Positions 1 through 9,772 are shown, counted from the stretch's first letter. The stretch: 64,000 bases of DNA from Verrucomicrobiota bacterium (GCA_037139415.1 JBAXGN010000008.1:1-64000), one strand, 5' to 3'. Notes: generated by a model not told the origin, from the sequence alone. Program-made: numbers and translations.

Positions 1-459
1 GTCGCCCTGCCCGTCCTCACCGTGCCGGAACTGCCCAAGGACGTCACGCCGGTGCCGCCCGGCGCGCTGAACCGGATTTTCGGCCTCGTGCACAAGCTCA
101 AGCTGGCGAAGGCCTACACGAAAACCATCGGGCTGGATTTGGGCGTGGAGACGCCGGGAAATTTCGCCGCGCATCCGGTCCCCACCCTGAAGCTCACCGT
201 GGTGGCCGGCATCAAAAAACAAGCCGCCCGCCTCGCGTTCGTCAAGTTTGGCCATCAGGGGGTGTTGATCGAGTCCCGCACGAACGGCGGGCCGTGGCAA
301 AAGCTGGGCACGTACACCCGTTCGCCGTTTCTGGATACACGCCCGCTGCTGGTCCCCGGCGTGGCGGAAGTCCGCGAGTATCGGATCCGGTTCATTGACA
401 TGGACGCACCCACCGGCGACTGGTCAGGGGTGGCCAAGATCGCCATTGGCCCCGGATAG
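1..459 (+). CDS. Fibronectin-like protein, C-terminal part (5' truncated)
   Basis: The reading frame is open from base 1 with no start that must be used (a GTG lies at 22), so the gene probably begins outside the window. The visible ~150 residues are soluble. The last ~80 residues look like one fibronectin-type III/Ig-like beta sandwich: alternating hydrophobic strands and a closing segment with YRIRFIDMD and a WSG triplet near the end. The 239-residue protein at 50306-51022 also ends in such a domain and a similar WSD motif, so the two may belong to one family. No catalytic motif is visible and the function is not known. The domain assignment is inferred from the strand pattern only. Confidence 0.55.
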   Translation, partial: VALPVLTVPELPKDVTPVPPGALNRIFGLVHKLKLAKAYTKTIGLDLGVETPGNFAAHPVPTLKLTVVAGIKKQAARLAFVKFGHQGVLIESRTNGGPWQKLGTYTRSPFLDTRPLLVPGVAEVREYRIRFIDMDAPTGDWSGVAKIAIGPG

Positions 460-566
460 GACGGCGCGGGGAATTTTGCAGGAAACCAGGCGGCAGGAAA
501 CTGAAGACCGTTGTTTGGGAAGCGCGGCGGCAAGGCGGGGGGACGAAGACCGCGCCGCCACTTTGA

Positions 567-1631
567 TCAGCGGCTGTTACGCGCCGGTTGACGCGAACCG
601 CGCCGGATTAAGAACCCGACCCCGGCAAACACGCCGATCAATAAGACTGGCCCCGGTTCAGGCACCAACTGGTAGCCGAGGACATCCATGGCCCGCAAAT
701 CGTTGGTGCTGATGTTCATGGTGTCTCCGTAATTGAGGGTGGGATTCATGATCCCCACTCCGGCATTGTTCTTCCAATGGCTAGCTTGATCCCCATCGCC
801 ATAGGTGATCCCGTTGGCGAACGCGGCGATGGCATTGGTGCCGCCATCCACGGAAAAATACTTGGGAAAATCATCCGCCGTGTAGTCTGTGATGCCCGGA
901 CCAAAGGACAGACTGCGGGTGGAATAACGAAACAGGTCAAGCAGGTTCGAACTAAACGTATCGCCGGAATAAGCGCCAGCCAAAGTATCTATATCATCCA
1001 CGCCGCTGACAAATCCAAGGGAATGCCCGATTTCATGCGCGGCGGCTCCCACAAAATCCATCATCCCCGGCGTAATGGTCGAGCCGTGGTTGAAATCAAA
1101 GGCATACAAAGAATTAAACTGGATGACGGCATCCAGACTCGAACTGGGGGCCAGCAATCCAAGCGCCTTGGCGTTGACCGTGGTCATGCCCACCCGATTC
1201 ATCGTGTCCAAGTAGGGCGTGGCACTGTTGAGGCCGTTTGGATTATTGCTGGTGTGATTAATCAAGCGACTGTAGCTGTCGCCCGGTTGCAGAGCGGCAT
1301 ACGCGGAAACATCATCCGCCGAGGTGCGATGCGCCATCAGCGCGCCCACCACATCCGAATACGCATATTCACGAAAATCCGAGCCGGAGGAACCGATAAT
1401 GCGAGGGTCGCTAAAATCGGTAAAGCCGATCTGAATATTCACGGTAATATTGTCGGCGATTTGATCGGACCATAGCTTGCCGGCGGCGGTAAAGCCATCA
1501 ATCGCCTGCTGGGAAGTACCGGCCTGGGGAATCAAGTTAAACACCAAATTGGCCCGGGTCGCACTGACCAGGCCAAAAAACAACACTGCCACCAATCCGT
1601 GCCGAACCTGCCGCAACAACTTTAATTGCAT
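567..1631 (-). CDS. Secreted zinc metalloprotease with PEP-CTERM anchor
   Basis: The 354-residue protein starts at an ATG directly before a signal peptide (MQLKLLRQVR then a hydrophobic stretch ending ATRA). A GTG seven codons upstream is possible but adds a polar head. Residues about 199-209 carry HEIGHSLGF, the HExxHxxG zinc-binding and catalytic motif of metzincin-like proteases. The C-terminus has VPEPG, a hydrophobic segment and an Arg-rich tail, the PEP-CTERM sorting signal recognised by an exosortase. It resembles a PEP-CTERM metalloprotease family seen in Verrucomicrobiota. Predicted location is the cell envelope or exopolysaccharide matrix; the substrate is unknown. The gene is single and runs opposite to bioB. 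The family call is good; the biological role is inference. Confidence 0.8.
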   Translation of the reverse strand: MQLKLLRQVRHGLVAVLFFGLVSATRANLVFNLIPQAGTSQQAIDGFTAAGKLWSDQIADNITVNIQIGFTDFSDPRIIGSSGSDFREYAYSDVVGALMAHRTSADDVSAYAALQPGDSYSRLINHTSNNPNGLNSATPYLDTMNRVGMTTVNAKALGLLAPSSSLDAVIQFNSLYAFDFNHGSTITPGMMDFVGAAAHEIGHSLGFVSGVDDIDTLAGAYSGDTFSSNLLDLFRYSTRSLSFGPGITDYTADDFPKYFSVDGGTNAIAAFANGITYGDGDQASHWKNNAGVGIMNPTLNYGDTMNISTNDLRAMDVLGYQLVPEPGPVLLIGVFAGVGFLIRRGSRQPARNSR

Positions 1632-1762
1632 GGTGGAAAATCCATAGCACACAGATTAGGCCATGGCAAACATATCTTCAATGCTCGCGGCCACACGGGG
1701 ACAGGCCGGAACTGGAAAAGAATTTCTGGACAACAAAATCGGCGGATGGCAGATTGTCAACC

Positions 1763-2854
1763 ATGTCAGGACAACAGATTGACGGCACACAAGCACAACT
1801 TTCGGCGTTAGGACGCCGCGTATTAAACGGCGGGCAAATCAACCGCGCCGAAGCCTTGTTTTTAATCAACCTGGAATCCACAGCGGACATGATTGATTTG
1901 ATGTCGTGGGCCAACCGGATTCGGGAACACTTCCGGGGCAACCAGATTCATTTATGCTCGATTGTGAATGCCAAAGCCGGCGGTTGCCCGGAAAACTGCA
2001 AATTCTGCGCGCAATCCGCCTTCTACCAGACGGAATCGCCGCGCCACGGCTTTGTGGAACCCGAACCCGTGGCGCAGGCAGCCAGCGAGGCGCACGAACA
2101 CCAGGTAACCGCCTTGGGCCTGGTAGCCGCGTGGAAAGGTCTGACCGAGGGTGCGATGTTGGACGAAGTCTGCGACCGGGTACGCGAACTGGCCCAAGGC
2201 GGCAAGGTGCGCGCCGATGCTTCGCTGGGCATGATCAACAGCCAGCGTGTAGCGGATCGTTTAAAAGCGGCTGGTCTCGAATGTTACGGACATAACCTGG
2301 AGAGTTCGCGTCGCTTTTACCCCAACATCTGTACCACCCATACCTATGACGACCGGTTGACCACGCTCCGTCATTTGAAACAGGTGGGCATCAAACTTTG
2401 TTCGGGCGGCATCATCGGCATGGGCGAAACCCGGGAAGATCGCTGTGACATGGCGCTGGATCTGCGCGAGGCAGGCGTTGACTATATCCCGGTCAATATT
2501 TTGAATCCCATTCCCGGCACGCCATTTGAAAAACTACCGCCCATCACCCCCATGGAAGCACTGAAAACCATTGCGTGTTTCCGCTTTATTTTGCCGGACA
2601 AGGAAATCTCGGTGGCCGGCGGACGCACGGTCAATTTACGGGACCTGCAAAGCATGGTATTCATGGCTGGAGCCAGCGGTTTGATGGTGGGCAACTACCT
2701 GACGACACTGAACCAATCGGTGGAAAAAGATTTGCAGATGTTGAAAGACCTGGGATTGAAGCCTACGGGGTATCACACGAATGAAGCAGGGGACGCTGCC
2801 GAGACGACCATCAGCGGATGCACCTCGCAAACCGTGGCCACCACTCGTCCGTGA
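1763..2854 (+). CDS. bioB: Biotin synthase (radical SAM)
   Basis: The protein inserts sulfur into dethiobiotin to make biotin, the last step of the pathway. The radical-SAM cluster motif CxxxCxxC (CPENCKFC) is at residues 75-82, followed by AQSAFY as in BioB. Further BioB blocks are visible: the YGHNLESS segment, GGIIGMGET, PVNILNPIPGTPFE, and SVAGGR near residue 290, whose arginine helps bind the second Fe-S cluster. Length (363 aa) is slightly above the usual ~320-350. I chose the ATG at 1763; a TTG three codons upstream gives the same protein with a longer head. A GTGACC/GGTCAC inverted repeat straddles the stop but has no T-tract. No bioA, bioD or bioF is adjacent, so the gene stands alone here. 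Confidence 0.97.
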   Translation: MSGQQIDGTQAQLSALGRRVLNGGQINRAEALFLINLESTADMIDLMSWANRIREHFRGNQIHLCSIVNAKAGGCPENCKFCAQSAFYQTESPRHGFVEPEPVAQAASEAHEHQVTALGLVAAWKGLTEGAMLDEVCDRVRELAQGGKVRADASLGMINSQRVADRLKAAGLECYGHNLESSRRFYPNICTTHTYDDRLTTLRHLKQVGIKLCSGGIIGMGETREDRCDMALDLREAGVDYIPVNILNPIPGTPFEKLPPITPMEALKTIACFRFILPDKEISVAGGRTVNLRDLQSMVFMAGASGLMVGNYLTTLNQSVEKDLQMLKDLGLKPTGYHTNEAGDAAETTISGCTSQTVATTRP

Positions 2855-2992
2855 CCTCCGTCCAACGGTCACCAGCGAAACAAACGGTTTCCAAGGTGAA
2901 TCGGTCTATCGGAATGGATCGGGTATAAAATTTGATACGTAAACTCATCTAAAAACCTTGCGCTTTTAGCCGGACTAACGCACTCTTCGGCC

Positions 2993-3247
2993 ATGGGCTT
3001 ACCATGCCAGCCAGTAACATTGACGCCGGAACAGGTCGCCGACCTGAGCCAGAAGCTTTCCACGTTGCGTCATAACGTTAATAACAATCTATCCCTAATC
3101 GTCGCGGCCTCTGAACTGATTCGCTTCAAACCGGAGATGGCCCGACAGATGGCAGGCACATTAGGCGAGCAACCGCCCAAAATCATGGAGGAGCTGCGTG
3201 CCTTCTCTGCCACCTTGGAGAAGTCCTTGAACATCACTCGGGAATAG
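2993..3247 (+). CDS. Small helical protein resembling a histidine-kinase dimerisation segment
   Basis: The 84-residue protein has no signal peptide or membrane segment and is predicted to be nearly all helix. Residues about 21-44 (LSTLRHNVNNNLSLIVAASE) resemble the H-box region of histidine kinases and of HisKA-like phosphotransfer helices: a His followed by Asn residues at +1, +3 and +4, then a hydrophobic helix. A second helix (MEELRAFSATLEKSL) could complete a two-helix hairpin. No ATPase domain follows. The ATG at 2993 is the only plausible start. It could be a stand-alone phosphotransfer or dimerisation protein, or simply a conserved helical protein of unknown role. The resemblance is by eye and short. 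Confidence 0.6.
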   Translation: MGLPCQPVTLTPEQVADLSQKLSTLRHNVNNNLSLIVAASELIRFKPEMARQMAGTLGEQPPKIMEELRAFSATLEKSLNITRE

Positions 3248-3285
3248 CCCTGCAACCGCTCCTTACCCATCCCCGCGTTCAAACT

Positions 3286-3304
3286 CGATTGCAACCCGCA
3301 ATCG
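3286..3304 (+). terminator. Hairpin after the small helical gene
   Basis: A perfect 7-bp stem, CGATTGC / GCAATCG with a 5-nt loop, lies about 40 bases after the stop at 3247 and before the TolC pair. The run after it (CCATTATGTTTT) is only weakly T-rich, so termination is possible but not certain. Confidence 0.35.
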
Positions 3305-3409
3305 CCATTATGTTTTCGGATTCCATGCTCCCCGGTGCCACAAGACCTCCCCGGATTTTGTTTCATTGGCTTGACGATTGGGTTACAATAAGTTCCACTT
3401 AGCACAGAC

Positions 3410-4930
3410 ATGTGCTCGAAACAACCACTGCGGCAGGCAATCTTGCTGGTGCTGGGAGCCAGTTTGGCAGCGTCCGCCGGAGCGGAGAAACTGTTCAAGC
3501 TGGCGGAGTGCATTGACCTCGGCATCAAGCGCAACCTCGATGTTCAGATCGCCGCCTGCCAAAATGAGGTCACCCGTAGCTTGTTGCAGAGTTCCCAAGG
3601 CGCGTACAACCCGCAGTTGCGAGTCGGGTTCCTGAGTGAACTGGAGAATATTCCAGATGATTTTAGCCCACGCAAAGACGGCTCGCAGGCTGCTTATGAA
3701 TGGCAATCACGCGGTGTGGATGCCGGTCTCGGCGGCTTGTTGCCAACCGGAACACGGTATGACTTGACCGCCAGCACGCGCCGGGTGGACGGGATTACTT
3801 GGTTTCCGTTCCTGACCACCTTTCCTGGCAATGTCCGCAACAGCAGCTATTATACGTCGGTGGCGGCACTTACTCTGCGGCAGCCGCTGCTCCGGAATTT
3901 CGCCATTGATCCAATCCGGCGCGCCATCCAAGTTAACCGCAAAACCTTGCAAATGAGCGAAACGGCCTTGCAGCAGCAGATCATGCGGTCGGTGGCCGAA
4001 GTGGAACGGTCGTTTGTCGAATTATTGTACCTGCATGAGCGGTTGCGAATCGCCGAGGAAAGTACCGAGCGAGCGCGCACCCTCGCCAAGCTGGCGCGCA
4101 GCCGCCTGGATGCCGGCAAGGCAACCATAAACGACGTGGAAATGGCCGAAGCACAAGCGGCCACGACCGAAGCCGAGGTGTTTCTGTTTCAGCAACGTGC
4201 CGTCACTAACAGTGAATCGTTTAAACTGTTGCTCACGGACGACTTATCCTCGATGGCAGGGATTCGAATAAAACCTGTGAACAGCATTCCCGAAGAAGCC
4301 CTGCCGCCGGATCGAGACGCAAGTTGGCAACGTGCCCTACGGTTGCGCCCCGATTTGCAGCATAGTTACTTGCGTGAGCAACGCCAGGACATTGAGGTGC
4401 GATACCGCCGGAATCAAACGTACCCGGACTTGGAATTATCCGGCGGTTTGGGCTCCCGCACGGTCGCGGATAAATTGGGCCAGAGTCTGGCAGACCATGC
4501 GCGCCATAATGAACCGACGTTTGGTTTCGGCGTTTCGCTTTCGCTCACCCTCGATAATCGTGCCGCAAAAAACCGCTACCATGAGAGCTTGGAACTTTCC
4601 GAGCAGGCCCGCCGGCAGAGCAAACGGTTGGAGCAGCAAATTCTAGCCCAAATCAGCGAAGATGCCGCCCGGGTGCAGCGGGAATGGCACCATATGGAAA
4701 CGGTGCGGCAGGCGCGACAATACGCTGAAAGGGCGCTGAAAATGGAGCAATTCAAATACGAAAATGGAGCCAGCACCATGTTCTTTCTGATCCAGGCTGA
4801 ACGGGACCTGGCTGCTGCCCAAGCCGCAGTGGCACGCTCCCGGCGCGAATATCGGGAATCGCAATCCCGGCTGGCTTATCATGAAGGCAGCATTCTGGAA
4901 CGCCATTCCCTGAAGATAGACCTTAAATGA
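3410..4930 (+). CDS. TolC-family outer membrane channel protein (first of a pair)
   Basis: The 506-residue protein has a signal peptide (cleavage near residue 25, ASAGA) followed by the TolC/OEP pattern: two repeats, each with amphipathic beta strands and long coiled-coil helices. The first strand region ends in LTLRQPLLRNF, and helices with heptads run about 180-270 and 400-490. In the family, trimers form a channel across the outer membrane and a periplasmic tunnel that docks to an inner-membrane pump through an adaptor. The stop overlaps the next gene's start in ATGA, so the two are translationally coupled. No membrane fusion protein, RND or ABC pump gene is next to the pair. Transported substrate unknown. 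Confidence 0.88.
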   Translation: MCSKQPLRQAILLVLGASLAASAGAEKLFKLAECIDLGIKRNLDVQIAACQNEVTRSLLQSSQGAYNPQLRVGFLSELENIPDDFSPRKDGSQAAYEWQSRGVDAGLGGLLPTGTRYDLTASTRRVDGITWFPFLTTFPGNVRNSSYYTSVAALTLRQPLLRNFAIDPIRRAIQVNRKTLQMSETALQQQIMRSVAEVERSFVELLYLHERLRIAEESTERARTLAKLARSRLDAGKATINDVEMAEAQAATTEAEVFLFQQRAVTNSESFKLLLTDDLSSMAGIRIKPVNSIPEEALPPDRDASWQRALRLRPDLQHSYLREQRQDIEVRYRRNQTYPDLELSGGLGSRTVADKLGQSLADHARHNEPTFGFGVSLSLTLDNRAAKNRYHESLELSEQARRQSKRLEQQILAQISEDAARVQREWHHMETVRQARQYAERALKMEQFKYENGASTMFFLIQAERDLAAAQAAVARSRREYRESQSRLAYHEGSILERHSLKIDLK

Positions 4931-6456
4931 AACTGCTTATGAAATATTCACCACTGTTTTTCTTTGGCTGGTTTCTGGGCGTGTTATCCGCGCTCGCGTC
5001 GCCACCCGCGCCACGCGCCATCACGATGGCCGAGTGTCTGAAAATGGCCTTGCAAAATAATTGGGATGTGCGCATTCAACGGCTGGCCCCCAGTATCGCT
5101 TACTGGCAATCCGAGGCCGCGCTGGGAGCGTATGATCCAGTGCTCGGATTTAAAGCCGGTCAGAATCATGTTACCATGCCTCAGGAAACGGACCCTAATA
5201 AAATCGGGCCGAATGAAGAATACAAACAAACGAGCGATTCGCTCGCGCTGGGGCTGACTGGAGCTTTGCCGTATGGCACACGCTATGAACTGGCGCACGT
5301 TTTCAGTCATTATCGGTACCAAACCGATTTCACCCCCCCTTCCCGTTTCCCGAACAACCAGCGCACCACAAATGACTATGAGAGTACCTTAAGCTTGAAC
5401 CTGACCCAACCCCTGCTGCGCAATTTTCTCATGGACCAGGCGCGCCAAGTCATTCTGGTCAGCCGAAAGAACTTAAAAATCTCGGAACTCGCGCTGCAAA
5501 TGCAATTACTCAACACCGCCACCCAAGTGGAATTGGCGTATTATGATCTGGCCGGAGCGCAGGACTTGGCCCGGGTGCAGGAACACGCCCTGGCCTTGGC
5601 CAAAACCATGCTGGACCTTGGCCGGAAACAACTGGACGCCGGCAAGGCGACGCCACTGGATGTGGCCCGGGCGGAAGCGCATGTGGCCACCATCGAGGGC
5701 GACTTGATCTTGGCGCAACAAACCTTGGCAAGCGCGCAAAACCGGCTCAAGACGTTGATCACCGACGACTTTAAATCGCTGGCAGATGTGGCGCTGACTG
5801 CTGCGGATTCCATGCTGGTGGTGCCGCACCAGTACGACCGGGAATTTAGCTGGCAACAGGCGATGACCACGCGTCCTGACCTATTGCAACTACGGTTGGA
5901 GTCCGAAAAAAAAGATATTCTGGTACGCTTCCAAAAGAATCAACTCTTGCCGGCAGCCGATCTGATTGGTGGAGTCGGCGCGCGCGGCAAAACTTCCGAA
6001 GCCGATCGCGCATATGGCGATTTGTGGGAGATTAAATACCCCGCGTACCATTACGGGCTCGTGGTCAGCCTGCCGATTGGAAACCGAGCCGGGCGCGGTA
6101 ATTATCAGGCGGCCCAAGCCGCGCGGAAGCTGGCGGCACTGGAAATCAAGAAAGCCGAACAAGTCATCCTCGCCGAAGTGGACATTGCCGGCAGCTTGAT
6201 ACAAACCACGCTCAAACGCATTCCCGCGACCCGCAAGGCGCGCGAATACGCGCAATCCGCCTTGGAAATGGAGAACAAGAAACTCGAAGTCGGCGCCTCC
6301 ACCCAATATGTCATCCAGAAATTGCAACAAGACCTGACGCTGGCGCGCCAGGTGGAAGTCCAAACCGCCACCGACTACAATAAAGCCCTGGTGCAATTAG
6401 CCTACGGTGAAGGTTCTCTGCTGACAAAAAATGGGCTGGGCCTGATGTTCAAGTAA
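4927..6456 (+). CDS. TolC-family outer membrane channel protein (second of a pair)
   Basis: The 509-residue protein is a paralogue of the preceding gene: signal peptide to about residue 25 (LSALAS), MAECLKMALQNN as the first helix, the shared LNLTQPLLRNF block near residue 160, and two long coiled-coil helical regions. Sequence similarity to its neighbour is evident but diverged, so the duplication is not recent. The start overlaps the upstream stop by four bases. The paralogues could form a mixed trimer or serve two different pumps encoded elsewhere. The following gene is on the other strand, with only about 25 bases between the stops and no clear hairpin. Confidence 0.88.
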   Translation: MKLLMKYSPLFFFGWFLGVLSALASPPAPRAITMAECLKMALQNNWDVRIQRLAPSIAYWQSEAALGAYDPVLGFKAGQNHVTMPQETDPNKIGPNEEYKQTSDSLALGLTGALPYGTRYELAHVFSHYRYQTDFTPPSRFPNNQRTTNDYESTLSLNLTQPLLRNFLMDQARQVILVSRKNLKISELALQMQLLNTATQVELAYYDLAGAQDLARVQEHALALAKTMLDLGRKQLDAGKATPLDVARAEAHVATIEGDLILAQQTLASAQNRLKTLITDDFKSLADVALTAADSMLVVPHQYDREFSWQQAMTTRPDLLQLRLESEKKDILVRFQKNQLLPAADLIGGVGARGKTSEADRAYGDLWEIKYPAYHYGLVVSLPIGNRAGRGNYQAAQAARKLAALEIKKAEQVILAEVDIAGSLIQTTLKRIPATRKAREYAQSALEMENKKLEVGASTQYVIQKLQQDLTLARQVEVQTATDYNKALVQLAYGEGSLLTKNGLGLMFK

Positions 6457-6481
6457 TCCACACTCCAGTCGCCAGCGCACT

Positions 6482-9400
6482 TCACGGTTTGCTTTGCAAT
6501 ACCTGCCAGGCTAGACGCGAAAATGGTCCGTTTACCCCCGTGACAAAATGTTCCAGTTTGCGGCGCGCCAATCCATCCTGATCACCACAACGGTAAAGGG
6601 CGCACACGGCCATCAACTCGCCGGTATCTCCGGAGTTATTGCGGGATTTCACCATACTCGCAAGCGTTGGCGCAGCGGCTGGATCGCCGATCTTCCCCAA
6701 CGAAACGGCAATTGCCCGGAACCGCGGGAAACTCATCCGGGCCGCCTCTTTTGAGAAGGCAGCAAGCACAGGGATGCTCCGCCGATCACCGGTTCCGCCC
6801 AACGCCCACAGCAACTGGACCACAGGTTCCAGATTATCCTTGGCCCCGTGCTTGGAAAAGTCCCTCTCGGTAAGACAGCGGTTTGCCTCCTTGAGCAGTG
6901 TTTCCACGCCATACGCGTCACCCATCACTCCCAGAGTTTGGGCATACGTCAACTTGTCCGCACCTAACGCCGTGTCATGAGCCCGCCGTAACTGGGGGAG
7001 CGACTCCTGTGGCTGGGCCATGAGGATTTCAAGGCCTTGATAATCCTTGGTCACCAGTTTGACCGCCTCAGCAATTTCTCGGGCGGGAATCGGAAAAGAA
7101 TCATGTTCATTGAGAACACTAGCAGAAAGATTGCCCACCTCCACCAGATGCCGTTGCAAGGCTTTCACATCCACCAAACGGGGCGTGATATTCTTTCTGG
7201 CAGCCATGGCGGCGGCCACCCCGGCAGCGTAACCGAGATTTTGCTGGTCCGGTTGCATTCGCACAATGGGCAGGGCATCCCGATGCACACTCAGGGCAAT
7301 CCCCACCACCAGCATTCCCTCCACCCCTTTTGGCAACAGACACCGGTACGGCACATAGCTGTGATACTGATAGCGGCTATCACCCGGCGGACGGGCGGGG
7401 CGAAGCATGAAAAACGGATGAATCTGGTAACCATGACTGTCGTAATCGCTTTGCGCATAAACAATGCTGTCCGGAAACGTACGCTGATTAATTTGATCCA
7501 CCCAATCCAGCGTGAAGTCACCCACAATGCGACGGCGCTCGCGTGAATCCACCAGTTGCCCACGATCAAAAAAGTTCTCCTTGCGCTGCGCCAAGGCCTG
7601 CCGCACATCAAGCGGATCGGCCACATCCACCGGCAACAGTTCACCATTAATGTAATAAGCACCGACTTCCCGCGGTGGCATATGGGAATTCTGCAAAGCA
7701 AAGTGATCTTCCACAAAGCGGGTTTGCGCACCCGCCGGAGCAGCAATGTCGGCATTACCGGTACCGTCAATCACGGTTTTGGCAAGTACCAACCCACGCC
7801 CATACGGTGTCACCACCGCCACACCCGTAACGCGGTTCCCCTCCACCAACGCGCCTTCGCCCATTGTGCCAAACCAGATATCCGCCCCGGCTTTGCGTAA
7901 TTCCTGGCGGAGGAATTCCATGCGGATCTCCGTGGGGTATTGCGGTACACTAGCGGTGAAACCGACGCGGTTGCCATACCAGAATTTTCCAATCATGCCC
8001 AAGGTGCCCACCCCGCCCAAGCCGTGCAGATACTCGACAACCAGCGTCTTGGCGCCTTGCCGTGCCGCGCCAATCCCGGCGGCTGCCCCAGCCGTGCCGC
8101 CACCAATAACCACCACGTCATACCGTCCAAACACAGGTAATGACCGAGCCGCTTCGAACACATGCGGGACTAATGGTAACGGGCGCAACCCATCCAACAC
8201 CTCTTTGACATCGCCTCCATCATGGTCGGGACTGGCAGCCGTTAGTACTTTCACGTCAGTTGGCGCAGCCAGATTTTTAGCCTCGTGCGCCGCCGCCACG
8301 CCCACGCGCGCGCCCAGTTCCATCATGGCCGCCGGGCGCAACAGTTTCGTCACGACACTCCGGGCAGCATCCAGGCACCCACCCAGCACCCATACCCGTT
8401 CCACATTTGCAGGCCGGCACGCTTCCAACGGCACGGTGCCCGCCACCGCATTATCCAGAGCCGCTTTCACGGATTTAATTCCACAAGACGGCACCAGAAA
8501 CGGCACGTCAGCAGCGTAGAGTTGAGTTGAATCAAAGGTTTGATCACGGACGAGTTGTTCCAGCCTGGCACGACTGTTCCAGGTTTCATCAGGCAAATCC
8601 AAGTGCAGGGTATATTCAATCCAAGCGGCTGTCCCCCCCGTATTTTTATCCCCCTTCATGTCTCGAATCGTCACCGGGAAAGGCATCCGGCGCGCTGCTA
8701 TTCCTTTGTGCAAGTTGGTTTTATCAGCGATGACGACCCATTGGAGCGTTTGTTTTCCGGGGGTAAATTCGCCGAACGCGCTTCCGGCCATTCGCGCCAC
8801 CATCGCCTGTTCCGAAGCATCAATGATCACCTTGGCGAGCACCGCTTGACGTCCGGCGCGATTAGCCATGACGATGCCAGCCGGTTTATTATCCTTATCC
8901 ACGATTAAATCCGTGGCAAAACAGCCGTACAGATAATCCACCTTGGCGTCGCGCAGCGCATTTTCGAGCGTTTTTTTCACGTGCATGGGAGCAAGCACCC
9001 CATTGGTATCGCCTGCCACAGGGGCTGGTTGGGCTGACAAAAAACGAATCGCGCCAATCAAGAGGCGCTCCGCGCTGGGCGCGCGTTTGATGTTGAAACG
9101 AACATAGCGGGCTTTGGCATGGATGGGGATAGGAACAGAAACCAAGTCACCCAAATTATGCGGACGCACCAACTCCAGTTCTTTCCATTGTTTGCCGTCG
9201 TCGCTGATTGCCGTGGCAATGCTGAACGCCTGAAAAACCATTGCCCGGTTAAAAATCAAAACCTCCGCCGCCTTGATCTCCACGGCGTTTTTCAGATCAG
9301 CAGTAATGACGACGTTAGTATCATACTGCACACAATCGGTGACGGCACTTTGAACCGGGCACCCGCTGTTTAGTTTTGAGGGTGGCGAGGTATCCTTGTG

Positions 9401-9772
9401 CCTGCTATTGAAGGGTTGATCGGCCTGATAGGTGAACGGCAAGCTCGGTTTGGCGGCTAAATCCGGATTGGCATAAATTTCCCGTGCCAAATCCGTGGCA
9501 GGTATTTCTCCAGGTTCCAACCACAAACGCATGGTGCCTGCCATGTCTTCACCCAAGTAGGTTCTGGGCGCAACCAGGAAAACGGATGCCCCGTTGCGGC
9601 TCGCCTCAACTGCGGCAGACACTGCCCCAACGCCCCCGCCCACAATGACTATATCTTTCTGAACAGCCACGGGAATTTGCCGAGCCGTGGCGGCATGGAC
9701 CTGTATTCCCAGAAGTGCGATCATCGCCAGGAGGCATAACCTAAAACACCGCGACAACATGTTATTGGCCAT
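6482..9772 (-). CDS. Secreted FAD-dependent oxidoreductase with two Rossmann domains
   Basis: The 1096-residue protein has a signal peptide (residues about 5-28) and two separate FAD-binding starts: IVIVGGGVGAVSAA at about 41-54 and VVVIGGGTAGAAAG at about 555-568, the second followed by GLGGVGTLG. This fits the FAD-dependent oxidoreductase family of PF12831 type, but in tandem. Between Rossmann 1 and the remainder of module 1 (about residues 150-245) is an insertion with a discoidin-like pattern (SDDGKQWKELE ... ARYVRFNIKR). The last ~120 residues carry HEAT-like helical repeats (SIPVLAAFSKE, AAPTLASMVK). The substrate is unknown; in Verrucomicrobiota such proteins often accompany sugar-degradation genes. 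Divergent from the Gfo/Idh/MocA gene at 9966. Family call secure, fold of the insert inferred. Confidence 0.82.
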   Translation of the reverse strand: MANNMLSRCFRLCLLAMIALLGIQVHAATARQIPVAVQKDIVIVGGGVGAVSAAVEASRNGASVFLVAPRTYLGEDMAGTMRLWLEPGEIPATDLAREIYANPDLAAKPSLPFTYQADQPFNSRHKDTSPPSKLNSGCPVQSAVTDCVQYDTNVVITADLKNAVEIKAAEVLIFNRAMVFQAFSIATAISDDGKQWKELELVRPHNLGDLVSVPIPIHAKARYVRFNIKRAPSAERLLIGAIRFLSAQPAPVAGDTNGVLAPMHVKKTLENALRDAKVDYLYGCFATDLIVDKDNKPAGIVMANRAGRQAVLAKVIIDASEQAMVARMAGSAFGEFTPGKQTLQWVVIADKTNLHKGIAARRMPFPVTIRDMKGDKNTGGTAAWIEYTLHLDLPDETWNSRARLEQLVRDQTFDSTQLYAADVPFLVPSCGIKSVKAALDNAVAGTVPLEACRPANVERVWVLGGCLDAARSVVTKLLRPAAMMELGARVGVAAAHEAKNLAAPTDVKVLTAASPDHDGGDVKEVLDGLRPLPLVPHVFEAARSLPVFGRYDVVVIGGGTAGAAAGIGAARQGAKTLVVEYLHGLGGVGTLGMIGKFWYGNRVGFTASVPQYPTEIRMEFLRQELRKAGADIWFGTMGEGALVEGNRVTGVAVVTPYGRGLVLAKTVIDGTGNADIAAPAGAQTRFVEDHFALQNSHMPPREVGAYYINGELLPVDVADPLDVRQALAQRKENFFDRGQLVDSRERRRIVGDFTLDWVDQINQRTFPDSIVYAQSDYDSHGYQIHPFFMLRPARPPGDSRYQYHSYVPYRCLLPKGVEGMLVVGIALSVHRDALPIVRMQPDQQNLGYAAGVAAAMAARKNITPRLVDVKALQRHLVEVGNLSASVLNEHDSFPIPAREIAEAVKLVTKDYQGLEILMAQPQESLPQLRRAHDTALGADKLTYAQTLGVMGDAYGVETLLKEANRCLTERDFSKHGAKDNLEPVVQLLWALGGTGDRRSIPVLAAFSKEAARMSFPRFRAIAVSLGKIGDPAAAPTLASMVKSRNNSGDTGELMAVCALYRCGDQDGLARRKLEHFVTGVNGPFSRLAWQVLQSKP

